The notes under the pieces: generated by a model
Seen by the model: the letters and a program-made list of their open reading frames with translations, nothing else
Told to the model about the DNA's origin: nothing
The model's database searches: none
Assembly: GCA_002341165.1 (NCBI GenBank)
Contig: DDNL01000031.1
Span: 1 to 7,575 of the forward strand
Origin: Shewanellaceae bacterium UBA2521
GTDB taxonomy: Bacteria; Pseudomonadota; Gammaproteobacteria; Enterobacterales; Shewanellaceae
Direction: 5' to 3'
Length of the DNA stretch: 7,575 nucleotides
In this document: piece after piece, positions 1-6,053 of the stretch
Numbering within the stretch: the first letter of the stretch is position 1
Layout: every line of letters starts with the position of its first letter
Program-made: the position numbers and the translations under genes

Positions 1-1
1 A

Positions 2-235
2 AGTGTGCAAGCGGATGTGACTTTAAGTCAAAGTTGTACTGGGCATAACCAGCATGATATGACTTGGGAGCTAGATATCTCGACGTTGAGTCGACATGCA
101 ACTCGCAGTGAACAGCTTTCCATGCAACAAAGACAATGGTTTGGCCGTTGGGATACGACATGGGAAGAAGAGATCACTTGGGAAACACCGATGACCGCTG
201 TGTTATCGGATCATAAAAAAACATCGTCTTCTTAA
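2..235 (+). CDS. C-terminal end of an unidentified upstream gene, possibly a baseplate/tail protein (5' truncated)
   Basis: The frame is open from the first bases of the window to a TAA at 233-235, so this is the last 77 or so codons of a gene that begins outside. GTG codons at 3 and 5 lie at the very edge, and nothing supports either as a true start. The visible part is polar, with several tryptophans in its C-terminal half (a segment reading WFGRWDTTWEEEITW around residues 45-60), and ends in a Ser/Lys-rich tail. I do not recognise a family. A P2-type tail cluster would place gene I (tail/baseplate protein) just upstream of the fibre genes, so a gpI-like or other baseplate protein is the positional guess only. 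A strong hairpin with a T-tract follows 20 bases after the stop. Confidence 0.55.
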   Translation, partial: SVQADVTLSQSCTGHNQHDMTWELDISTLSRHATRSEQLSMQQRQWFGRWDTTWEEEITWETPMTAVLSDHKKTSSS

Positions 236-254
236 CGGAAGCGAAAACCAAAAT

Positions 255-301
255 AAACGCAAGTTGACAGAGCATAAGCTGAGTCAATCTTGCGTTTTTT
301 T
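255..301 (+). terminator. Rho-independent terminator-like hairpin
   Basis: The left arm AAACGCAAG (255-263) pairs with CTTGCGTTT (289-297). After a one-base bulge (T288), TTGAC (264-268) pairs with GTCAA (283-287). This gives a 14-bp stem with a 14-nt loop, running straight into a T-tract at 295-301. It lies after the stop at 235 and only 23 bases before the ATG at 325. There is no room for a promoter between it and the next gene, so read-through or a promoter further upstream is required. Confidence 0.85.
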
Positions 302-324
302 ATAGCAAATAAACAGGAGATATT

Positions 325-810
325 ATGGCAATTTTAACAGAGTCAGGCCGCATTGCATTGGCCAAGCGCGTTAAGGAACTACCCATTTTTATGGCTTGGG
401 GTGAAGGCGAAGGCGCTTCATCTAAAGACGGAAACATCGAGAAACTCAAAACACCATTAGGTATTTTAAACGCAGCAGAAGTGGCTTATGTTACGAGCGT
501 TGATATCAATCAACAAGCAGAAATCGATGTGGATACAGGTAAGTTTAACCGCTCTAAAAGTGGTGTGCCAACCAAGCATTTATACTTCAAGTTTCAATTT
601 GATTTTGAAGATGCGCAAGGCAAAATCATTAAAGAGTTAGGTGTGTTTGTAGGCAAAAAAGTAGGCGCTCCTCAAGATACAGGCTATCAACAAACAAGTA
701 AAATGAACGCAATCATCAAGGCATGTGATTTATTACTTTTTGAACTTCGTAAGCCGATTCATCGTGATGAAGGTGTACGTGAAACATTTGAGTTTGTGAT
801 TACATTCTAA
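325..810 (+). CDS. Conserved phage tail/baseplate-associated protein (161 aa)
   Basis: A soluble 161-residue protein with no signal peptide or membrane segment. The pattern matches a small structural protein I recall from contractile-tail prophages: an N-terminal ILTESGRIALAK (3-14), MAWGEGEG (23-30), HLYFKFQFDF (85-94), ELGVFVGKK (104-112) and a closing ETFEFVITF (153-161). The 'start of strand, W-G-x-G, later ELGVF' layout also loosely recalls the N-terminal virion-attachment region of P2 gpH-type fibres, but I cannot show homology. Its likely role is a baseplate-attached or fibre-connecting component. The start is well supported: AGGAG at 315-319 lies five bases before the ATG. The stop overlaps the ribosome binding site of the next gene (AAGGTG, 809-814), so the two are translationally close and probably co-expressed. 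The family match is from memory. Confidence 0.75.
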   Translation: MAILTESGRIALAKRVKELPIFMAWGEGEGASSKDGNIEKLKTPLGILNAAEVAYVTSVDINQQAEIDVDTGKFNRSKSGVPTKHLYFKFQFDFEDAQGKIIKELGVFVGKKVGAPQDTGYQQTSKMNAIIKACDLLLFELRKPIHRDEGVRETFEFVITF

Positions 811-819
811 GGTGAGACT

Positions 820-2358
820 ATGACAAATCGTGAATCTGAGCCTCAACATACACATCAAAGGGGCATAGAAAAAACCGGCTTGGTGTTTCAAAACGGCGAT
901 CTACTCTGCCCTCTCTTACCTGTTGCTGATAAAAGTGCCAAGATAATACAACTGCGATCCAGTTATGTTTATGTGAACGACGCTTTGATTAAGATATCTG
1001 CGCAAAGTTTAAGTTATGCTGGAGTGAATCTTCCAAGTCAGATTACGGTTTGTATTGATCCATCAAGCCAAAAAGCCCATTGGGATTGGTTGACAACAGA
1101 AGTAAACGCTGATCTTGCTTGCTTTTCTGTTTATATTGATCAAAGTGGCGCTTTGCAGATTGAAGATGTAAGAGTGCGTCAACCTGAGCAAAGGCTTGGT
1201 TACTATAATCGTTTTGAAGCACAAGACAACTATGAACAAACCTTGTTTTGCGCCAGCAAAGCTTTGCAAAGTGCGGAACTCAATGAAGTGCAACAGCAAG
1301 CTTGGCGCGCGCAACAACACTTGGCTTCAAGCTTGTATCAAGACGGTGAAGTGATTCAAGGCCAAACACCTAAAATACAAGGTCAGGTCATTGTTTGCTC
1401 AGCACATCAGGTTTACCTTGATGGCCAAGTGCGTCGTATTGCGCCAGCGCAGTGTACCGTGCTTGATGTGCAAGCACCTTGTGAGCTGGGTGTATGGCTT
1501 GCTTACCAAGTGATCAGTGCTCAAGAAGATGGCCAACTGCAAGATCCAGCGCAACATTGTGCTAATGCTGGCGAAGAAGGTGCTTCAAGGTTACAGGCTC
1601 AGCTAAGCTGGGGTACCTCAGAGCAAACTCATAAGACAGGGCGTTTTTATCCTTTATATCAAGTGGTGCAGGGCGGTTGTTTTCAACGTCACTTGCCGCT
1701 TGAGCACAGCCTCTTAAAACAAAAAATGGCGCAGCAACAACAAGATTTTCTTGGAGCAAATTGCATCATAGAAGGACTTGAAGTTTCGAACGTGGCTCTG
1801 AATGTTTCGCGTACCGAGCAGTGCTTAAATTATGAGGTTGCGCCAGGTCGCGGTTTTATTCAAGGTGTGGCGGTTGAACTTCCCGTAACTTTAGAAGGTG
1901 AAAAGACAATTTTTACCCATAAAGAAATATCGATTGAACTCTCTGAGCAATCGGTTTATGTCTTAGGTGATGAAGATACGCCTTTTAGCCGTACAGGCGA
2001 AGTGAAGTACAACCCGAATGCACAAGAGCAAGACAAATATGTGATGTTAGGTGCAGGATCGTATGAGATCAAAGGCAAGTCTTTGCATCTTAAATCACGT
2101 CAGGCTTTAGGCGCTGCAACCCATATCTTGGTTGAGCTAAACCAAACTACAGCAAGAACCGATACCCTTGCATTGTGCTTACAGGATTTTGTAACGCTGA
2201 AAGTGCATCATGGTGCACCGGCAAGTTTGCCTCAATCTTGTTTGGCTTTAGCTCAAATTCACATTGATGCACAGGCGAAAACTCAAGTTGAATTGATTAG
2301 CGCACAAAAAAGTTTATCTGAACTGCAAGCGATGCTTAAAGCACTCACAAAAAACTAA
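820..2358 (+). CDS. DUF4815-like phage tail/baseplate protein with N-terminal extension (512 aa)
   Basis: The segment beginning at residue 127, GYYNRFEAQDNYEQTLF, followed by ALQSAELNEVQ, matches my memory of the opening of DUF4815 phage tail proteins (typically YYNRF, NYE, ..LQSAELNE). Further family-like elements follow: a DGEVIQG stretch, LQDPA near 245, SWGT near 263-266 and a FYPLYQV segment. Such proteins are found in tail/baseplate clusters of contractile phages; their exact role is not established. The first 126 or so residues come before the usual family start and contain a histidine-containing polar leader and beta-rich sequence, so this looks like an extended or fused version. The C-terminus (about 480-510) is alpha-helical and polar. 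The start is supported by AAGGTG at 809-814, five bases upstream. The gene is placed between the 161-aa protein and the fibre, consistent with a baseplate-to-fibre connector. The family call is from recalled motifs, not a search. Confidence 0.72.
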   Translation: MTNRESEPQHTHQRGIEKTGLVFQNGDLLCPLLPVADKSAKIIQLRSSYVYVNDALIKISAQSLSYAGVNLPSQITVCIDPSSQKAHWDWLTTEVNADLACFSVYIDQSGALQIEDVRVRQPEQRLGYYNRFEAQDNYEQTLFCASKALQSAELNEVQQQAWRAQQHLASSLYQDGEVIQGQTPKIQGQVIVCSAHQVYLDGQVRRIAPAQCTVLDVQAPCELGVWLAYQVISAQEDGQLQDPAQHCANAGEEGASRLQAQLSWGTSEQTHKTGRFYPLYQVVQGGCFQRHLPLEHSLLKQKMAQQQQDFLGANCIIEGLEVSNVALNVSRTEQCLNYEVAPGRGFIQGVAVELPVTLEGEKTIFTHKEISIELSEQSVYVLGDEDTPFSRTGEVKYNPNAQEQDKYVMLGAGSYEIKGKSLHLKSRQALGAATHILVELNQTTARTDTLALCLQDFVTLKVHHGAPASLPQSCLALAQIHIDAQAKTQVELISAQKSLSELQAMLKALTKN

Positions 2359-2415
2359 GCGGTGCAGCGATAACACAACAACATAATACAGATTTCAAGG
2401 ATGAAAACGCATAAA

Positions 2416-2420
2416 AAGGA
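2416..2420 (+). promoter_or_regulatory. Ribosome binding site deciding the fibre start
   Basis: AAGGA seven bases upstream of ATG 2428. The in-frame ATG at 2401 has AAGG directly abutting it with no spacer, which is not functional spacing, so 2428 is preferred. Confidence 0.7.
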
Positions 2421-2427
2421 CAGAAGT

Positions 2428-4047
2428 ATGAGTAAAAACACAGAACATCAAGATTACCCTTTGCCTCAAGCTGATCATCTTTTACAACAAGATGTAGAAG
2501 TGATACGTGATGCATTGAACAAAATTGATCAAGATATGCATGAGCGGGTGCAGCGTCATGTCACCAAAATTGATTTCACTAGCTATTCTAGCGATTATTA
2601 CTATCCCGTGTGGTTTCAAATGCCAGATAATCGATTTGGTGAAACTATCATTGAGGTGTTGCGTAGCTATTATCAAGATGGACATCTTAACCCTTTTCGC
2701 GAAGAGGTAAACGGCAAGTTAAAAGCAGGAGATACCCATGTGGCAGGGCTGTATGCACAGCTTCGCGGCAATGGTAACCCTTGGCATGGTGATGCTAGTT
2801 ATCTTAATATCACACGTATACATCAGCGTTATGAGAACACGATACGTGGCATTAATTTTGGTATGAAATCCATTGCACGGCCGATCGACTCGAGCGATAT
2901 AAGACCTTTGTATAACAATTATGAAGATGGAGAGCAAGTGAGCTGCTCTACTCTTAGTGGCTTTTATTTGCGCGGCGGTTTAACGTACCAAGTGGTGACC
3001 AACTCTGGTTGTGCGATACAGCCTTACACAGGTCAAAACCAAGAAGAGCAGTCTATAAGTCAAAGTCAAGCAAAAGATCAGTGGCAAATCAAATGGTGCG
3101 TCAAGCCTTATCCTATTAAGCCTTCTAAGCCAGAGGATGTGGATCCTAATGAAGTGTACGCAGAAAAAGTGATAGGTGAGGATTATGACGATCTTTGCCC
3201 AGCAGGTCGAAAAGATGAAGTTCAAAAGCTAATTAACGACGCCTTTGCCAAAGCAGAACCGAAAAGCACCAAACCTTTAGCTTTTGCTGATGAGGTGAGT
3301 CAACTTAAAAAAACGGTTGAAGCACAAGAGAAGCAAATCGACTTGTTGCAAGACGATTTGCATCGTACACAACAAGCACATTCACATTTATTGCTCTCGA
3401 AAAATCAGAAGTTAACGGTAGAAAATGGAAGGTTAAAGGGTTTTAACACCTTAACTAAGTCTGATGGCCACTTTGAAGCAAGCCTTGTTGCGACAGTGCA
3501 TATTGACCCTGCAAGGAATAAAGCATCAGGTGAAGTCAATCAAGCTATTGTAGATAGTTTTAGAAAGCACGTTACGCCGCACTATGTCAATGGTTTCTTC
3601 AATATTGTCAGAATTAAGTGGAAGCGAGGCGCGTCGCATACCCATCCTATGCGTATTGATGATAACTGGCATAATGGTTTTCAGCAAGCTTGTGTGTCTA
3701 CGGGTGCTTATATTAAGTTGTTATCAGGTAATTTAGCGGGAGAGATGACAAAGAGGTATGACTGCGGCGATGGCTGGGCATTTTATGGTCATCAGCAACT
3801 CAATGCGAATATTAATACAGCATCTTATGCCCCACATTCTAAGCTTTGCTTGTCTCAGGTTCCTGACTCTGAAGGTGAGCTTTTGATGTGCTTGTTTGGA
3901 ACTGTTTCAGGCTATGTTAATTTTGATGACAAGGTCTGGGGACTTTATCCTTCTATAGAAGATTTAGCAGGCGTTCCACAACTCAAAAAAACGGTTGAAG
4001 CACAGCAAGCGCAAATTGATCAATTAAAAGCTTCTATTTCAAATTAA
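2428..4047 (+). CDS. Modular tail fibre / receptor-binding protein (539 aa)
   Basis: Putative tail fibre that would mediate host attachment. Residues 10-40 (YPLPQADHLLQQDVEVIRDA...) form the short proline-containing, helical leader common at the N-terminus of virion-attached fibres. A first globular region (about 50-240) ends in a FYLRGGLTYQVV segment at 179-190, of the LRGG-type beta strand I associate with fibre head domains. A linker rich in Lys, Pro and Glu (about 225-280) leads to a coiled coil (about 283-330) that starts with QLKKTVEAQ at 292-300. A second globular region (about 335-510) carries HTHP at 404-407. The protein then ends in a second copy of QLKKTVEAQ (518-526) and a short helix. 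An alternative upstream start at 2401 would add nine residues but lacks a spaced ribosome binding site. The next gene is where a fibre chaperone would be expected. Fibre identity is inferred from architecture and context; I cannot name the receptor. Confidence 0.72.
   Translation: MSKNTEHQDYPLPQADHLLQQDVEVIRDALNKIDQDMHERVQRHVTKIDFTSYSSDYYYPVWFQMPDNRFGETIIEVLRSYYQDGHLNPFREEVNGKLKAGDTHVAGLYAQLRGNGNPWHGDASYLNITRIHQRYENTIRGINFGMKSIARPIDSSDIRPLYNNYEDGEQVSCSTLSGFYLRGGLTYQVVTNSGCAIQPYTGQNQEEQSISQSQAKDQWQIKWCVKPYPIKPSKPEDVDPNEVYAEKVIGEDYDDLCPAGRKDEVQKLINDAFAKAEPKSTKPLAFADEVSQLKKTVEAQEKQIDLLQDDLHRTQQAHSHLLLSKNQKLTVENGRLKGFNTLTKSDGHFEASLVATVHIDPARNKASGEVNQAIVDSFRKHVTPHYVNGFFNIVRIKWKRGASHTHPMRIDDNWHNGFQQACVSTGAYIKLLSGNLAGEMTKRYDCGDGWAFYGHQQLNANINTASYAPHSKLCLSQVPDSEGELLMCLFGTVSGYVNFDDKVWGLYPSIEDLAGVPQLKKTVEAQQAQIDQLKASISN
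3301..3326 (+). repeat. Coiled-coil direct repeat, copy 1 (within fibre gene)
   Basis: 26 bases matching 3979-4004 at 25 of 26 positions, in the same reading frame, encoding QLKKTVEAQ. Past this core the two copies diverge at DNA level, but both keep a coiled-coil pattern (KQIDLLQ versus AQIDQLK). Confidence 0.9.
3979..4004 (+). repeat. Coiled-coil direct repeat, copy 2 (3' end of fibre gene)
   Basis: Second copy of the 26-base element at 3301-3326, 678 bases downstream and in frame. It encodes the start of the terminal helix of the fibre protein, about 22 codons before the stop. Confidence 0.9.
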
Positions 4048-4074
4048 AGCTTTTTCTCCATCGTGAGAGATTGT

Positions 4075-4092
4075 GATTTCACGCGTGAAATC
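4075..4092. other. Perfect 18-bp palindrome in the fibre 3' spacer
   Basis: GATTTCACGCGTGAAATC is its own reverse complement. Beyond one T/G position the symmetry continues for three further base pairs (4071-4096). As RNA it would form a hairpin with the central CGCG as loop; as DNA it is shaped like a dimeric-protein site. There is no T-tract after it, so it is not a terminator itself. It lies 27 bases after the fibre stop and 40 bases before the next strong hairpin. Confidence 0.8.
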
Positions 4093-4132
4093 GCAAATCA
4101 ACTTTATTAAAATCAAATAGATAAGATATAAA

Positions 4133-4168
4133 AGAGTCTGCCCTTGCTTTAGGGCAGGCTCTTGTTTT
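4133..4168 (+). terminator. Strong terminator-like hairpin abutting the next gene's ribosome binding site
   Basis: AGAGTCTGCCCT (4133-4144) pairs over 12 bp (one G-U) with AGGGCAGGCTCT (4151-4162) around a six-base loop. It is followed by TGTTTT, a short and interrupted T-tract. The ATG of the next gene is at 4177, so only eight bases separate the tract from the start codon. The hairpin may therefore attenuate the downstream gene, terminate part of the transcripts, or protect the 3' end of a processed fibre mRNA. Confidence 0.75.
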
Positions 4169-4176
4169 AGGTCACT

Positions 4177-4692
4177 ATGAACACGAACTTCAACTTATCT
4201 GGTATCGAGTGGATAGACGCATTACAAGAAGAAGACACAAGATGTCCTTCTTGGCTCACGCTTGATTTACGGGATAATACATACAATCAGGATACTTTGT
4301 ATCCTGTTTTAATGCGCCAAGATGGTGTATTGGGTCAGAGTCGAATTGACCTAGAGCGCTGGCGCGACGCGAAGACGTTGCAAGAAGGCCAGCAGCTTAA
4401 AATTAAATTTTATGTGCATCGCATGAACGCTGTAAAGCGTGCCATGCAAAGCCACATAGAGCAAGGTACGGTATTTTGGCTTCGAGGCCAATATCAGTAT
4501 CGCATTAAAAATTCTTTGGCAGCGCTTACTTATTTAGAGCCTGCAACCGAGTTTGAAGCTTTGCAACAACTCGATCAGAATTTTCAAATCAAAGTTTTTC
4601 CTTATGGTGTGCGTTTGGAGCAGGTACAAGATATGGCTCAGCATGAGCTGTATCAAACGATAGATTCCAAGCTAAGCGGGTTACGGGGATGA
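4177..4692 (+). CDS. Protein of unknown function in the fibre-chaperone position (171 aa)
   Basis: I do not recognise this protein. It is soluble, with no signal peptide or membrane segment. It opens with a polar region containing paired tryptophans (IEWIDAL, CPSWLTLDLRD), a probable beta-rich centre (LYPVLMRQDGVLGQSRIDLERWRD), a basic helix (HRMNAVKRAMQSHIEQG, about residues 81-97) and a tyrosine-rich strand (FWLRGQYQYRI). It sits directly between the tail fibre and the sheath, where P2 carries gene G, a fibre assembly protein of similar length (about 175 aa), but I see no sequence resemblance to gpG. A fibre-folding chaperone or fibre/baseplate accessory role is a positional inference only. 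The start has a weak TAGGT at 4168-4172, five bases upstream of the ATG, crowded against the preceding hairpin. Base usage looks like that of its neighbours, so there is no sign of recent transfer. Confidence 0.7.
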   Translation: MNTNFNLSGIEWIDALQEEDTRCPSWLTLDLRDNTYNQDTLYPVLMRQDGVLGQSRIDLERWRDAKTLQEGQQLKIKFYVHRMNAVKRAMQSHIEQGTVFWLRGQYQYRIKNSLAALTYLEPATEFEALQQLDQNFQIKVFPYGVRLEQVQDMAQHELYQTIDSKLSGLRG

Positions 4693-4726
4693 ACCTACAC
4701 ATTTTAAATTTGAGCTTGAATCTGCT

Positions 4727-4742
4727 TATCTCGGGAGAGATA
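4727..4742 (+). other. Small hairpin with GGGA tetraloop
   Basis: TATCTC (4727-4732) pairs with GAGATA (4737-4742) around GGGA, a GNRA-type loop. It is the first of three small hairpins in the 172-base spacer before the sheath gene. Confidence 0.55.
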
Positions 4743-4745
4743 TAA

Positions 4746-4768
4746 CCTTGAATACAAGGCATTTTTTT
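4746..4768 (+). terminator. Weak terminator-like hairpin before the sheath gene
   Basis: CCTTG (4746-4750) and CAAGG (4755-4759) enclose AATA. Two bases later comes a run of seven T (4762-4768). The stem is only 5 bp, so termination would be partial at best. Unlike the other hairpins, about 95 bases separate it from the next start, enough room for a promoter, although I see no convincing one. Confidence 0.4.
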
Positions 4769-4814
4769 GTCTTGCATTATCTTGTTTTACTTGTGATTTA
4801 TATTTAACCCAGAC

Positions 4815-4831
4815 AGGTTGCAAAGCAACCT
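4815..4831 (+). other. Perfect 7-bp hairpin in the sheath 5' leader
   Basis: AGGTTGC (4815-4821), loop AAA, GCAACCT (4825-4831). It ends 33 bases before the sheath start. The sequence after it is AT-rich but lacks a continuous T-run, so a 5' leader structure (mRNA stability or ribosome access) is as likely as termination. Confidence 0.55.
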
Positions 4832-4864
4832 TAATTTATTTACATGACAAAAAAGAGAGAGAGA

Positions 4865-6052
4865 ATGAGTGATAAACCATTACACGGTTTACGTGTAAAA
4901 CATGAAGATTCAGTAAGCCATAGAATCCAATCTGCAGGCAGCAGTGTAATTGGTCTGGTTGCGACAGCAGACGATAAGGCAATAGAATTTCCTCTGAATA
5001 CCCCTGTGTTGGTCACCAAGAGAAGTCAGTTTAAAAAGTTAAATGCGACGGGTACTTTAAGGCAGTCTTTAGAGGGTATTTATGCACAGGCTGCAATCAA
5101 AGTCGTTGTTGTGCGTGTTACAGAGGATACGGTGAAACAAGGTATACAAGCTTTGCTCGGCGCTGAGAGTGAAGTGAATGTTCAGCCTAGAATTTTGATT
5201 GCACCCGGATTTTCTCAAGAGAAAGATGTTGCAGAATCAATGCATCTCGTTGCAAAGCGCTTATCTGCTTTTGCTTTATTGGATGCGCCTCATGCTGAAA
5301 ATACTAAGGAAGAAGCAATAGCTTATGCTAAAAACTTCACTGACCTAGAACGTCTCGAAGTGCTTTCACCTTGGGTCAAAGGCAAGTTTTTAGTACCTGA
5401 TGAAAAGGCAATGGAACAAAATGCTCAAAAATCGACTCAAGGAGCAGTTAAGCAAACTGTTGAAGGACAAGAGAAGATACTTTATAAAGAAGTGATTAAA
5501 TTTGTTCCTTCTTCACCTTATCATGCTGGCGTAATGGCGAAGACACATAGCCAAAAAGGTTTTTGGTGGTCTAATTCTAACCAACCTATGTTGGGTGTTA
5601 TCGGTTTAGAGCGTCCGATTGATTATAAGATTGATGATGTAGGCTCAGAAGCAAACGAATTAAACCAAGATAAGGTTACAACTATTATTCGTCAAGGTGG
5701 TTATCGTTCTTGGGGTAACCGTACGACTAACAATAAGTTCAAAAACGTTGTGATCACCAACGATATGATTGCCGATAGCCTAACGCGTGCACACCAGTGG
5801 GCGCTCGATCGCAATATCACGAAAACCTATATGGAAGATGTGGTTGAGAATGTGAACAACTATTTACGTCATTTAACACAAATAGGTGCGATTGCTGGAG
5901 GTCGTTGTTGGGCGGATCCTGAAACGAATACAGCAGATCAAATTTCGGATGGAAAAGTCTGCTTTGATTATGAATTTTCCACTTTCTCACCGGCAGAAAG
6001 CATTACTTTTATATCCCGCATGACTAAAACTTTCCTAAAGGAGATTATCTAA
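4865..6052 (+). CDS. FI: Contractile tail sheath protein (P2 gpFI-like)
   Basis: Tail sheath subunit that polymerises around the tail tube and contracts on infection. The protein is 395 residues from ATG 4865; P2 gpFI is 396. Family features in order: N-terminal LHGLRV (6-11), SVIGLVATADD then FPLNTPVLVT (27-51, compare P2 FPLNKPVLIT), QPRILIAPGFS (107-117), LSPWVKGK (167-174), HAGVMAKTHSQKGFWWS (220-236), TTIIRQGGYRSWGNRTT (272-288, compare P2 TTLIRRDGFRFWGNRTC), the helical AHQWALDRNIT (309-319) and a C-terminal DYEFSTFSPAESIT arm. Residues about 175-212 form a polar, Gln/Lys-rich insertion. An in-frame ATG at 4844 would add seven residues (MTKKRER) but has no ribosome binding site; 4865 has a purine-rich GAGAG run upstream and starts MSDKP, compatible with P2 FI (MSDYH). 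The tube gene starts two bases after its stop. Confidence 0.95.
   Translation: MSDKPLHGLRVKHEDSVSHRIQSAGSSVIGLVATADDKAIEFPLNTPVLVTKRSQFKKLNATGTLRQSLEGIYAQAAIKVVVVRVTEDTVKQGIQALLGAESEVNVQPRILIAPGFSQEKDVAESMHLVAKRLSAFALLDAPHAENTKEEAIAYAKNFTDLERLEVLSPWVKGKFLVPDEKAMEQNAQKSTQGAVKQTVEGQEKILYKEVIKFVPSSPYHAGVMAKTHSQKGFWWSNSNQPMLGVIGLERPIDYKIDDVGSEANELNQDKVTTIIRQGGYRSWGNRTTNNKFKNVVITNDMIADSLTRAHQWALDRNITKTYMEDVVENVNNYLRHLTQIGAIAGGRCWADPETNTADQISDGKVCFDYEFSTFSPAESITFISRMTKTFLKEII
6037..6043 (+). promoter_or_regulatory. Strong ribosome binding site of the tube gene, inside the sheath 3' end
   Basis: AAAGGAG ten bases before ATG 6054, embedded in the last codons of the sheath gene (stop at 6050-6052). 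It is one of the strongest Shine-Dalgarno sequences in the window, fitting a protein needed in many copies. Confidence 0.8.
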
Positions 6053-6053
6053 T

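Noticed and set aside
1063..1320. Minus-strand open frames inside the 820-2358 and 2428-4047 genes (for example 1063-1320, 1562-1759, 2719-2937, 2980-3225)
   Set aside because: They lie entirely opposite well-supported coding frames, encode low-complexity or unrecognisable peptides, and have no matching ribosome binding sites or context. They are shadows.
2401..2427. Upstream in-frame ATG of the fibre gene
   Set aside because: AAGG directly abuts this ATG with no spacing, whereas ATG 2428 has AAGGA seven bases upstream. 2428 was chosen.
2879..2899. Cluster of 6-bp palindromes (CGGCCG, CGATCG, CTCGAG) within the fibre gene
   Set aside because: It is in the middle of a continuous coding frame with ordinary codons. 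I see no repeat or larger symmetry, so this is probably coincidence.
4768..4802. Possible sigma70 promoter in the AT-rich stretch before the sheath (TTGCAT or TTGTTT with TATATT)
   Set aside because: The spacing between candidate -35 and -10 hexamers is wrong (about 11 or 21), and the -10 match is poor in an AT-rich background.
4792..4815. P2-type late activator (Ogr) site TGT-N12-ACA before the sheath
   Set aside because: The nearest TGT and ACA are 18 bases apart rather than 12, so the element is absent here.
4844..4864. Upstream in-frame ATG of the sheath gene (adds MTKKRER)
   Set aside because: There is no ribosome binding site before 4844. Starting at 4865 gives MSDKP and a length of 395, matching the P2 sheath.
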